The position numbers and the translations under genes are program-made. DNA of 6,162 bases from Flavobacteriaceae bacterium (GTDB lineage Bacteria; Bacteroidota; Bacteroidia; Flavobacteriales; Flavobacteriaceae): assembly GCA_947461915.1 (NCBI GenBank), contig CANHNG010000117.1, forward strand, positions 1 through 6,162, in the 5' to 3' direction. A model generated the notes under the pieces. The model saw nothing but the letters and a program-made list of their open reading frames with translations, did no database searches and had not been told where the DNA came from. Numbering within the stretch: the first letter of the stretch is position 1; each line of letters opens with the position of its first letter. Of this stretch, positions 1 to 5,356 are shown piece after piece.

Positions 1-649
1 ATTTTATGGCTTTGGTGTTCACCGAAGCAGCAACAGCTTCTAGGACAGTTAGCGTTTTTGTTCTGGCCGTCATGATTCCCCTCATGTTGGGGATGCGTAA
101 ATCTTTTTCTTCCACCAATCCTTTTTGTGCACCAATAATTATGGGCAAAGTGGTTGAAATGGTTTCTCTCCCGCCGTCAATTTCTCGGATGGCTTTTACG
201 TTAGAGCCTTCCACTTTTATCTCAGTGCAAGAATTCACGAAATTATAGCCAAGAATCCCGGCAATCATTCCCGGAACCATTCCGCCATTGTAATCTAATG
301 ATTCTTTTCCCGCAACAATGATATCGTATGCGCCATTTTTTATGACCTCGGCAAGTTGTTTGGCCACAAAAAATCCATCTGCCGGAGTTGCATTCACGCG
401 AATGGCTTCGTTCGCGCCAATGGCTAATGCTTTTCTCAAGGTAGGCTCTGTTTCTGGTCCGCCAACGTTTACTACGGTAACCGTTGCGCCTTGTTGTTCT
501 TGAAACCAAATAGCGCGGGTTAAGCCAAATTCGTCGTTGGGATTGATTACAAATTGCACGCCATTCGTGTCAAATTGGGAATCACCATTGGTAAAATTAA
601 TTTTTGAAGTAGTATCAGGAACGTGGCTGATGCAAACCAGTATTTTCAT
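1..649 (-). CDS. etfB: Electron transfer flavoprotein subunit beta (EtfB/FixA family), C-terminus off the window
   Basis: Soluble cytoplasmic subunit of the EtfAB heterodimer, which takes electrons from acyl-CoA and other flavin dehydrogenases and passes them towards the quinone pool. In this family the beta subunit holds an AMP and shares the FAD site with EtfA. The protein starts MKILVCISHVPDTTSKINF, the usual ETF-beta opening. The NPNDEFGLTRA segment (about residues 36-46), the AGKESLDYNGGMVPG loop (113-127) and a near match to the ETF-beta signature at AIREIDGGRETISTTLP (153-169, then III-G) follow. GAQKGLVEEKDLRIPNMRGIMTARTK lies at 173-198. The first 216 residues are present; the family is about 245-260 long, so roughly 30-40 are missing at the left edge. 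The ATG at 649 is preceded by an AT-rich leader with no Shine-Dalgarno. etfA would be expected just beyond the left edge (inference). The gene diverges from the PDH E1 beta gene. Confidence 0.95.
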   Translation of the reverse strand, partial: MKILVCISHVPDTTSKINFTNGDSQFDTNGVQFVINPNDEFGLTRAIWFQEQQGATVTVVNVGGPETEPTLRKALAIGANEAIRVNATPADGFFVAKQLAEVIKNGAYDIIVAGKESLDYNGGMVPGMIAGILGYNFVNSCTEIKVEGSNVKAIREIDGGRETISTTLPIIIGAQKGLVEEKDLRIPNMRGIMTARTKTLTVLEAVAASVNTKAIK

Positions 650-676
650 AGGTCAATTTTTTCTTAATTGGTCCTA

Positions 677-684
677 CAAAATTA
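677..684 (-). promoter_or_regulatory. Candidate -7 element for etfB
   Basis: On the minus strand this reads TAATTTTG, a full match to the Bacteroidota sigma-ABfr -7 consensus TAnnTTTG. It lies 27 bases upstream of the etfB ATG, giving a short leader of roughly 20 nt. No TTG -33 element is found at the usual 17-21 nt further upstream, so the call rests on the -7 match and its position only. Confidence 0.45.
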
Positions 685-828
685 GAATAAATAATCGAAA
701 TAATTTACTATGCACGCACAATACATGCACAAGTCACAAATTCCTGCCCTAAATTGTTGCGTTTCTAATTTTAGACATTTTTACAAAACAATTGGGATAG
801 AAAAAGTCGATTCGAAAGCAAACGATAT

Positions 829-842
829 AGTTTCCGGAAACT
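829..842. promoter_or_regulatory. Perfect 14-bp palindrome, possible operator
   Basis: AGTTTCCGGAAACT is identical to its own reverse complement over 14 bases. It has a GC core in AT-rich surroundings and lies about 70 bases upstream of the pdhB -7 element and about 145 upstream of the etfB -7. A dimeric transcription factor controlling one or both central-metabolism genes would bind such a site; this is inference from symmetry and position. I do not recognise it as the site of a named regulator. Confidence 0.35.
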
Positions 843-912
843 TCAGGAGTGGTTTTTCCCGACACCTCAATTATTTTAAAGATATTTATGCTTTTAAGTA
901 GTTTAAAATATT

Positions 913-920
913 TATTTTTG
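913..920 (+). promoter_or_regulatory. Candidate -7 element for pdhB
   Basis: TATTTTTG matches the Bacteroidota -7 consensus TAnnTTTG and lies 34 bases before the pdhB ATG, giving a leader of about 25-30 nt. The leader is A/C-rich with no Shine-Dalgarno, as usual in this phylum. No clear TTG is present at -33; the closest is TATG ending at 890 with a 22-base gap. Confidence 0.45.
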
Positions 921-954
921 CCGTTCGAAAATCACACAATACAACAATACAACT

Positions 955-1935
955 ATGAGAACGATACAATTTAGAGAGGCAATTTGCGAAGCGATGAGCG
1001 AAGAAATGCGTCGCGATGAGTCTATTTACTTGATGGGTGAAGAGGTTGCCGATTACAATGGTGCTTATAAAGCCTCTAAGGGAATGCTTGCGGAATTTGG
1101 CGAAAAGAGAGTCATTGACACTCCTATTGCAGAGCTGGGATTTACGGGAATCGCGGTGGGCTCGGCAATGAATGGTTGTAGACCGATTGTAGAATACATG
1201 ACCTTCAATTTCTGTTTGGTTGGGATTGACCAAATTATCAATAACGCAGCCAAAATGCGTCAAATGACCGGTGGTCAATTTAATGTGCCGATTGTTTTTC
1301 GGGGCCCAACGGCTTCGGCAGGACAATTAGGGGCAACCCACTCACAGGCTCTGGAAAATTGGTTTGCCAACACCCCAGGTCTCAAAGTGGTGGTTCCCTC
1401 TAACGTTTATGATGCCAAAGGGCTTTTGAAATCAGCGATTCGCGATAATGACCCCGTAATTTTCATGGAATCCGAACAAATGTACGGAGACAAAGGCGAA
1501 GTGCCAGACGGGGAATATACCATTCCTATTGGTCTTGCCGATATAAAACGGGAAGGTACTGATGTGACCATCGTCTCTTTTGGGAAGATAATCAAAGAAG
1601 CTTATATCGCTGCCGATGAATTGGCAAAAGAAGGGATTTCTTGTGAAATTATCGATTTAAGAACGGTGCGTCCTATGGATAATGAAACGATTTTGACTTC
1701 GGTAAAGAAAACAAATCGATTGGTAATTCTTGAAGAGGCTTGGCCTTTTGCAAGTGTTTCTTCTGAGATTACCTATATGGTACAAGAACGTGCTTTTGAT
1801 TTTCTGGATGCGCCGATTCAAAGAATCACCACTGCCGACACTCCGGCGCCCTATTCACCGGTATTGCTTAAAGAATGGTTGCCAGATGCCGCCGACGTTG
1901 TGAAAGCAGTAAAAAAAGTGCTTTACAAAAAATAA
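955..1935 (+). CDS. pdhB: Pyruvate dehydrogenase complex E1 component, beta subunit
   Basis: With the alpha subunit, it forms the thiamine-diphosphate-dependent E1 that decarboxylates pyruvate and acetylates the lipoyl group of E2, feeding acetyl-CoA to the TCA cycle. The 326-residue length is normal for E1 beta. The opening RTIQFREAICEAMSEEMRRD is typical. E60 in the IAELGFTG segment corresponds to the glutamate that activates the thiamine aminopyrimidine ring. VEYMTFNF (79-86) and H129 in GATHSQ match conserved active-site positions, and the C-terminal transketolase-like domain (about 195-315) includes IDLRTVRPMD. The EEVADYNGAYKASKGM stretch favours pyruvate over branched-chain dehydrogenase. 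The start at 955 is preceded by an A/C-rich leader. Neither the E1 alpha nor the E2 gene is adjacent, so the complex must be encoded at more than one locus if the alpha subunit is a separate gene. Confidence 0.95.
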   Translation: MRTIQFREAICEAMSEEMRRDESIYLMGEEVADYNGAYKASKGMLAEFGEKRVIDTPIAELGFTGIAVGSAMNGCRPIVEYMTFNFCLVGIDQIINNAAKMRQMTGGQFNVPIVFRGPTASAGQLGATHSQALENWFANTPGLKVVVPSNVYDAKGLLKSAIRDNDPVIFMESEQMYGDKGEVPDGEYTIPIGLADIKREGTDVTIVSFGKIIKEAYIAADELAKEGISCEIIDLRTVRPMDNETILTSVKKTNRLVILEEAWPFASVSSEITYMVQERAFDFLDAPIQRITTADTPAPYSPVLLKEWLPDAADVVKAVKKVLYKK

Positions 1936-1938
1936 AAT

Positions 1939-1969
1939 AATTGATAATTGCAATTTTCAATTGACAATT
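1939..1969. repeat. AATTG-rich imperfect inverted repeat (hairpin)
   Basis: AATTGATAATTG (1939-1950) pairs with CAATTGACAATT (1958-1969) around a 7-base loop. Ten of twelve positions are Watson-Crick, one is a G-T wobble and one is an A-A mismatch. It starts 3 bases after the pdhB stop. There is no T-tract directly after it, so it is not a classical terminator. AATTG/CAATT units of this kind remind me of short intergenic repeats in Flavobacterium-type genomes; copy number in this genome cannot be judged from the window. Confidence 0.5.
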
Positions 1970-1978
1970 ATAAATAAC

Positions 1979-1986
1979 TATATTTG
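1979..1986 (+). promoter_or_regulatory. Candidate -7 element for the DUF5686 gene
   Basis: TATATTTG matches TAnnTTTG. Transcription would start about 1991-1996, inside the 5' arm of the terminator hairpin that follows, so this promoter's transcript would not carry the full stem and would escape termination. No TTG lies at a good -33 distance (the nearest, 1961-1963, is 15 bases away), so confidence is limited. Confidence 0.35.
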
Positions 1987-2022
1987 AAACTTCATCAGAA
2001 AATCTTGATGAAGTTTTTTTTT
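1987..2022 (+). terminator. Rho-independent terminator of pdhB
   Basis: AAACTTCATCA (1987-1997) is the exact reverse complement of TGATGAAGTTT (2006-2016), an 11-bp stem with an 8-base loop. A run of nine T (2014-2022) overlaps and follows the 3' arm. It lies 51 bases past the pdhB stop and ends only 4 bases before the next start codon. Confidence 0.85.
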
Positions 2023-2026
2023 GAAT

Positions 2027-4510
2027 ATGAAAAAAAAAATATTTTTACAGCTTTTTTTTCTGTTTGTACTTTCGACACTTTTTTCGCAAACAAAAGTGAG
2101 TGGTATTATTGTGGATAAGTCAAATCAGCCTATTCCTTTTGCAAATGTAGGGTTTAAACACTCAACTTCAGGGGTAGTTTCAAATGAAGAAGGCCATTTT
2201 TATATTGAGTCCCCAAAAGATGATACTCTTCTTGTTGTTTCAGCTACAGGTTTTTCGGATAGCGAAATACGTTTAGATAAAGAGATCAACTATAACTTTA
2301 AGATTCAATTAAGAGAAATACAGTCTTTAAAGGAAGTCGTTGTTTTTAGCGGAAAAAAATCAAAAAAGAATAACCCAGCTTTGGATATTCTTCGTAAGAT
2401 TTGGGAGCATAAACGTAAAAATGGCTTAACCTTGTTTCATCAGTACCAGTTCCAAAAGTATGAGAAAATCGAATTTGATATGAATACGATTGATAGTGCC
2501 TTCATGAAAAAAAAGCTTTTCAAAGGGATGGAATTTATTTTTAAACAGGTTGATACATCAAGAATTACAGGAAAAACCTATTTGCCCATATTTATCAATG
2601 AGTCTTTGTATGATGTATATGGAGACAATCAGTTGAAAAAAGAAAAGAGCATTTTGAATGCCAATAAAAATTCGGGATTACGAAATGGGGATGGGGTGAA
2701 TATATTTATGAAAGATTTGTACAGTGAGTATAATATTTATGATAATTACCTGCATTTTTTCGACAAAAGTTTTACCAGTCCTTTATCTACAACAGGAATT
2801 GATGTGTATAATTATGTGCTAAAAGACACGGCGAAAATTGATAACAAAAAGTGCTACAATATTGTTTTTTATCCAAGACGAAAAAACGAGTTGACTTTTA
2901 AAGGCGATTTTTGGGTTAACGATAGTACATTTGCTATTAAGAAAATCAACATGGCTGTTACTAAAAGCGCCAACATTAACTGGGTAAAAGATATTTATAT
3001 CGAGCAAGAATTTGAGGTGATGAATGACTCGGTTTTTTTATTGACTCGAGATTATATTATGTCTGATTTTGCGTTTAATAAAAATGAAGATTCAAAAGGA
3101 ATATACGGGAAACGAACAACTTTGTATCGCGATCATCAATTCAATAAACCCAAACCTCTTGCTTTTTATAAAGAGGAAGTCAACTTTATTGACAATGAAG
3201 TTTTTACAAAATCAAACGAATATTGGCACGAAAACCGTTTTGAAAAATTAAACAAAGATGAGGAGGGAATTTATAAACTTATTGATACGCTGAAGACGGT
3301 CAAACGTTTTAATCAGATTTATAGTGCAGCTTCTATTATAGGTAAAGGATACATTAATTTTAAAGATTTTGAATACGGACCTGTTTTCTCTACTTTCGGC
3401 TATAATGAAGTAGAAGGATTTAGAACCCGAGTAGGAGCCAGAACGTTTTTTGGCCCCAATGATCCTTTTCGTATACAAGCTTATACTGCTTATGGGGTAA
3501 AAGACAACAAAGTGAAATATGGTATTTCTGGTAAGTGGATGATTGATAAGAAAAATCGAATAATTGTTTCAGGAGGCACCCGACGCGATATTGAACAAAT
3601 AGGAGCCAGTTTGACCACTAGTAATGATATTTTGGGACGCAATTTTGCGTCTGCGGGCTTGTTTACCTCGGGTTCTAATGGAAAATTAACAAATGTAAAT
3701 TTGACAAATGCGTCTATTGAGGTAGAGCCAATAAAGAATTTGGTTTTTGAAACCGGATTTTCTTATAGAACATTGTTGTCGGCTTCACCAAGTTTTAGTT
3801 TGGATTATTATGCTGATGATGCGCATACTATATCAAAATCAAAGGTACTTCAATCCGAATTGTACTTCCAAATTGAATATACTCCAAAAAGAAAAACCTA
3901 TGGTTATGGAGTAGAACGTAGGGACGTTGCTAGTCCATATACTAGGGTTTTTATCAATTATAGTGAGGGGTTTAAAGACTTCTTGCGAAGTGATTTTAAT
4001 TATCGAAAATTACAATTGTATTGCAGACAACCACTTTTAATTGGCGCATTAGGAAGAACTAATCTAACAATAGAATTAGGAAAAACATACGGTATCGTTC
4101 CATTAGGGCTTTTAAATGTAATTCCTGGAAATCAATCTTATTTTATAATTGGCAATACCTTTAGCAATCTTAATTATTACGAATTTGTCTCTGATCAATA
4201 TGTCACTTTTCAATGGGATCATAATTTTCAAGGGCGATTGTTGGCTAGAATTCCTTTTATGCGGAAACTGAATTGGAGAGAACTAATGGGCATAAAAGCA
4301 GTTTACGGAACCATTTCAGATGCCAACAAAACCATCAATGCTTCGGGATTCGACTACAAGGCGCCCGAGAAACCCTATTGGGAATACAGTGCTGGGATTG
4401 GGAATATTTTTAAGGTTTTTAGAATTGATTTTTCTTGGAGAGGGAATTATCTCAACAGCCCCGAGGCTGCAAAATTTGCTGTAAAGGGTTCGTTTGGGTT
4501 TTATTTTTAG
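2027..4510 (+). CDS. Exported CarboxypepD_reg-like / DUF5686 family protein, probable outer-membrane beta-barrel
   Basis: An 827-residue protein of unknown function, with a family architecture widespread in Bacteroidota. Residues 1 to about 21 form a Sec signal peptide (KKK followed by a hydrophobic stretch ending near LFSQ). Residues about 23-105 form a carboxypeptidase-regulatory-like beta-sandwich (VSGIIVDKSNQPIPFANVGF, then GVVSNEEGHFYI), the domain also found at the N-terminus of many TonB-dependent receptors. A lysine-rich linker (110-115) leads into the DUF5686 region. The second half has alternating strand-like segments and ends in GSFGFYF with a terminal aromatic residue, as outer-membrane barrels do; barrel topology is inferred. 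There is no cysteine lipobox at the signal-peptide end. I chose the ATG at 2027 over the in-frame TTG at 2021, which lies inside the terminator T-tract. A run of ten A directly follows the ATG. It appears monocistronic and its substrate is unknown. Confidence 0.85.
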   Translation: MKKKIFLQLFFLFVLSTLFSQTKVSGIIVDKSNQPIPFANVGFKHSTSGVVSNEEGHFYIESPKDDTLLVVSATGFSDSEIRLDKEINYNFKIQLREIQSLKEVVVFSGKKSKKNNPALDILRKIWEHKRKNGLTLFHQYQFQKYEKIEFDMNTIDSAFMKKKLFKGMEFIFKQVDTSRITGKTYLPIFINESLYDVYGDNQLKKEKSILNANKNSGLRNGDGVNIFMKDLYSEYNIYDNYLHFFDKSFTSPLSTTGIDVYNYVLKDTAKIDNKKCYNIVFYPRRKNELTFKGDFWVNDSTFAIKKINMAVTKSANINWVKDIYIEQEFEVMNDSVFLLTRDYIMSDFAFNKNEDSKGIYGKRTTLYRDHQFNKPKPLAFYKEEVNFIDNEVFTKSNEYWHENRFEKLNKDEEGIYKLIDTLKTVKRFNQIYSAASIIGKGYINFKDFEYGPVFSTFGYNEVEGFRTRVGARTFFGPNDPFRIQAYTAYGVKDNKVKYGISGKWMIDKKNRIIVSGGTRRDIEQIGASLTTSNDILGRNFASAGLFTSGSNGKLTNVNLTNASIEVEPIKNLVFETGFSYRTLLSASPSFSLDYYADDAHTISKSKVLQSELYFQIEYTPKRKTYGYGVERRDVASPYTRVFINYSEGFKDFLRSDFNYRKLQLYCRQPLLIGALGRTNLTIELGKTYGIVPLGLLNVIPGNQSYFIIGNTFSNLNYYEFVSDQYVTFQWDHNFQGRLLARIPFMRKLNWRELMGIKAVYGTISDANKTINASGFDYKAPEKPYWEYSAGIGNIFKVFRIDFSWRGNYLNSPEAAKFAVKGSFGFYF

Positions 4511-4635
4511 AACCACCCGATCCCTAATATTTTTAGATTCGTTCCAGAATAGTGTCCTTGTTTAGGTCCTAAAAAAGCTCGGCTAATTTCCGCAATAGGG
4601 CGAAATCGTAATAGACGAAAAGAACAGTTTTTCAT
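4507..4635 (-). CDS. Possible small minus-strand ORF (42 aa) or gene remnant
   Basis: The frame opens at an ATG at 4635 (MKNCSFRLLRFRPIAEIS...) and ends ...GHYSGTNLKILGIGWF with TAA at 4509-4507, so it overlaps the DUF5686 stop tail to tail. Another in-frame ATG at 4671 would give 54 residues, but it sits inside the candidate -7 element. The segment reads like real protein, with mixed polar and hydrophobic residues and Flavobacterium-like codons. A TATGTTTG element (4672-4665) lies at promoter distance. I do not recognise the family. It could be a small gene, the C-terminal remnant of a decayed gene, or a chance frame in a spacer. Confidence 0.25.
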   Translation of the reverse strand: MKNCSFRLLRFRPIAEISRAFLGPKQGHYSGTNLKILGIGWF

Positions 4636-4664
4636 TGTAAAAACAGATGGTTTGCTTAATTTTG
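4635..4664 (+). promoter_or_regulatory. Promoter of ppa
   Basis: TTG (4635-4637), a 19-base spacer and TAATTTTG (4657-4664) fit the Bacteroidota -33/-7 consensus TTG-N17-23-TAnnTTTG exactly. The -7 ends 28 bases before the ppa ATG, giving a leader of about 20 nt that is nearly all A and G. GTTTGC (4650-4655) and GCAAAC (4664-4669) form a perfect 6-bp inverted repeat centred on the -7, a possible operator. Confidence 0.7.
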
Positions 4665-4672
4665 CAAACATA
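4665..4672 (-). promoter_or_regulatory. Opposed -7 match for the minus strand
   Basis: On the minus strand this reads TATGTTTG, a full TAnnTTTG match abutting the ppa -7 head to head. It would serve the small ORF at 4635-4507 with a leader of about 20 nt. The only TTG upstream (minus strand, 4691-4689) is 16 bases away, slightly too close for the consensus. Chance is plausible in AT-rich DNA. Confidence 0.25.
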
Positions 4673-4692
4673 AAATAAAGAAAAAAAGCAAG

Positions 4693-5223
4693 ATGGCAGC
4701 AGACAAAATCACCACTTTCGATGTGTTAATCGAAATACCAAGAGGGAGTAGAAACAAATACGAATACGACTTTGAGATCAAAAGAATACGTTTCGACAGA
4801 ATGTTGTTCTCCTCCATGATGTATCCGGCAGACTACGGATTTTTCCCTGAAACTTTGGCCTTAGACGGCGATCCATTGGATGTTTTAGTTTTGATCAACG
4901 AGCCTACTTTTCCGGGCTGCGTGATGGAAGTAAAGCCAATAGGTGTTTTTCACATGGCTGATGACAAAGGATCAGACGATAAAATAATCTGTGTGCCAGT
5001 TTCAGACCCGATATGGAGTTCGTTAAATAACTTGTCCGACATCAATAAGCATTTGTTGAAAGAAATTGAACATTTCTTCCAAGTGTATAAAGATCTTGAA
5101 AACAAAGTAGTGGACGTTGAAGGATGGGGAGACGCAGCAGAAGCGTTTTCCATTATTCAAGAATGTACCGAGCGTTTTGAGCAAATTCCCAATAAACCTC
5201 AGGGGTTATTTAGCATTAAATAA
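4693..5223 (+). CDS. ppa: Soluble inorganic pyrophosphatase, family I
   Basis: Cytoplasmic enzyme that hydrolyses pyrophosphate to two phosphates with Mg2+, pulling DNA, RNA, protein and nucleotide-sugar synthesis forward. The 176-residue length is typical of the bacterial family I enzyme. The metal-binding signature DGDPLDV lies at 58-64, with D58, D60 and D63 matching E. coli D65, D67 and D70. The other active-site residues also align: E14, K22, E24, R36, Y44, Y48, D90, D95, K97, Y132 and K133 correspond to E. coli E20, K29, E31, R43, Y51, Y55, D97, D102, K104, Y141 and K142. The enzyme should therefore be active. The start ATG follows a purine-rich leader and its own consensus promoter. 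A strong terminator follows and a membrane pyrophosphatase lies next door. Confidence 0.97.
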   Translation: MAADKITTFDVLIEIPRGSRNKYEYDFEIKRIRFDRMLFSSMMYPADYGFFPETLALDGDPLDVLVLINEPTFPGCVMEVKPIGVFHMADDKGSDDKIICVPVSDPIWSSLNNLSDINKHLLKEIEHFFQVYKDLENKVVDVEGWGDAAEAFSIIQECTERFEQIPNKPQGLFSIK

Positions 5224-5246
5224 TTTTTCTACATTATTTTTTCATT

Positions 5247-5282
5247 AAAAGCAATATTCTTGTGTTAGAATATTGCTTTTTT
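5247..5282 (+). terminator. Rho-independent terminator of ppa
   Basis: AAAAGCAATATTCT (5247-5260) and AGAATATTGCTTTT (5267-5280) form a perfect 14-bp stem with a 6-base loop, ending in a T-run through 5282. It starts 24 bases after the ppa stop. The 5' arm begins with four A, so the minus-strand copy also ends in T, but no minus-strand gene enters from the right. Confidence 0.88.
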
Positions 5283-5303
5283 AATTTGTTTATGGTACGT
5301 TTG
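5273..5303 (+). promoter_or_regulatory. Upstream promoter (P1) of the membrane pyrophosphatase gene
   Basis: TTG (5273-5275), a 20-base spacer and TACGTTTG (5296-5303) match the Bacteroidota consensus. The -33 lies inside the 3' arm of the ppa terminator, so the two elements share bases. Predicted leader length is about 45 nt. Confidence 0.55.
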
Positions 5304-5317
5304 CACCCTTAAATTTG
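5285..5317 (+). promoter_or_regulatory. Downstream tandem promoter (P2) of the membrane pyrophosphatase gene
   Basis: TTTG (5285-5288), a 21-base spacer and TAAATTTG (5310-5317) give a second consensus match 14 bases after P1. The leader would be about 30 nt and very U-rich, with a run of nine T at 5336-5344, in contrast to the A-rich leader of ppa. Confidence 0.5.
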
Positions 5318-5356
5318 TACTTTTATTACCCAAAATTTTTTTTTAAGTTTATTTTT

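Larger units (their letters stand above)
650..954. other. Divergent intergenic region between etfB and pdhB
   Basis: This 305-bp stretch holds no gene I can support. It carries one -7 match for each flanking gene (677-684 minus, 913-920 plus), a perfect 14-bp palindrome at 829-842, and a 9-bp all-AT inverted repeat, TATTTTAAA at 872-880 against TTTAAAATA at 902-910. The octamer ATATTTAT occurs directly repeated at 882-889 and 908-915, just before and inside the pdhB -7 region. A 63-codon plus-strand reading frame (710-901) is open but resembles nothing I know and lacks a promoter. The space is long for a simple divergent promoter pair, leaving room for regulator binding. Confidence 0.6.

Noticed and set aside
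243..509. 88-codon minus-strand ORF and the plus-strand frames over 6-752
   Set aside because: All are shadows of the minus-strand etfB frame, whose protein is clearly recognised.
749..875. Minus-strand open stretch in the same spacer reading IEVSGKTTPEVSGNYIV and ending at a TAG near 749
   Set aside because: No start codon lies at its beginning; the only ATG is near its end. Too short to call even a remnant.
710..901. 63-codon plus-strand reading frame in the etfB-pdhB spacer
   Set aside because: No -7 element or leader signal precedes it, the peptide resembles no family I know, and it ends among AT-only repeats of the pdhB promoter region.
886..1326. 146-codon minus-strand ORF
   Set aside because: Antisense to the pdhB coding start, whose product is unambiguous; the antisense peptide is unrecognisable.
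2021..2026. TTG as an upstream start for the DUF5686 gene
   Set aside because: It lies in the T-tract of the pdhB terminator and adds only two residues before the ATG-KKK signal-peptide start.
3248..3478. Antisense ORFs inside the DUF5686 gene (also 2819-3007 and 4316-4516)
   Set aside because: Short, unrecognised, and fully covered by a long intact coding frame.
4519..4531. CTAATATTTTTAG mini inverted repeat as a terminator for the DUF5686 gene
   Set aside because: Only a 4-bp stem of A/T pairs plus one C-G, and no T-tract after it; too weak to call.
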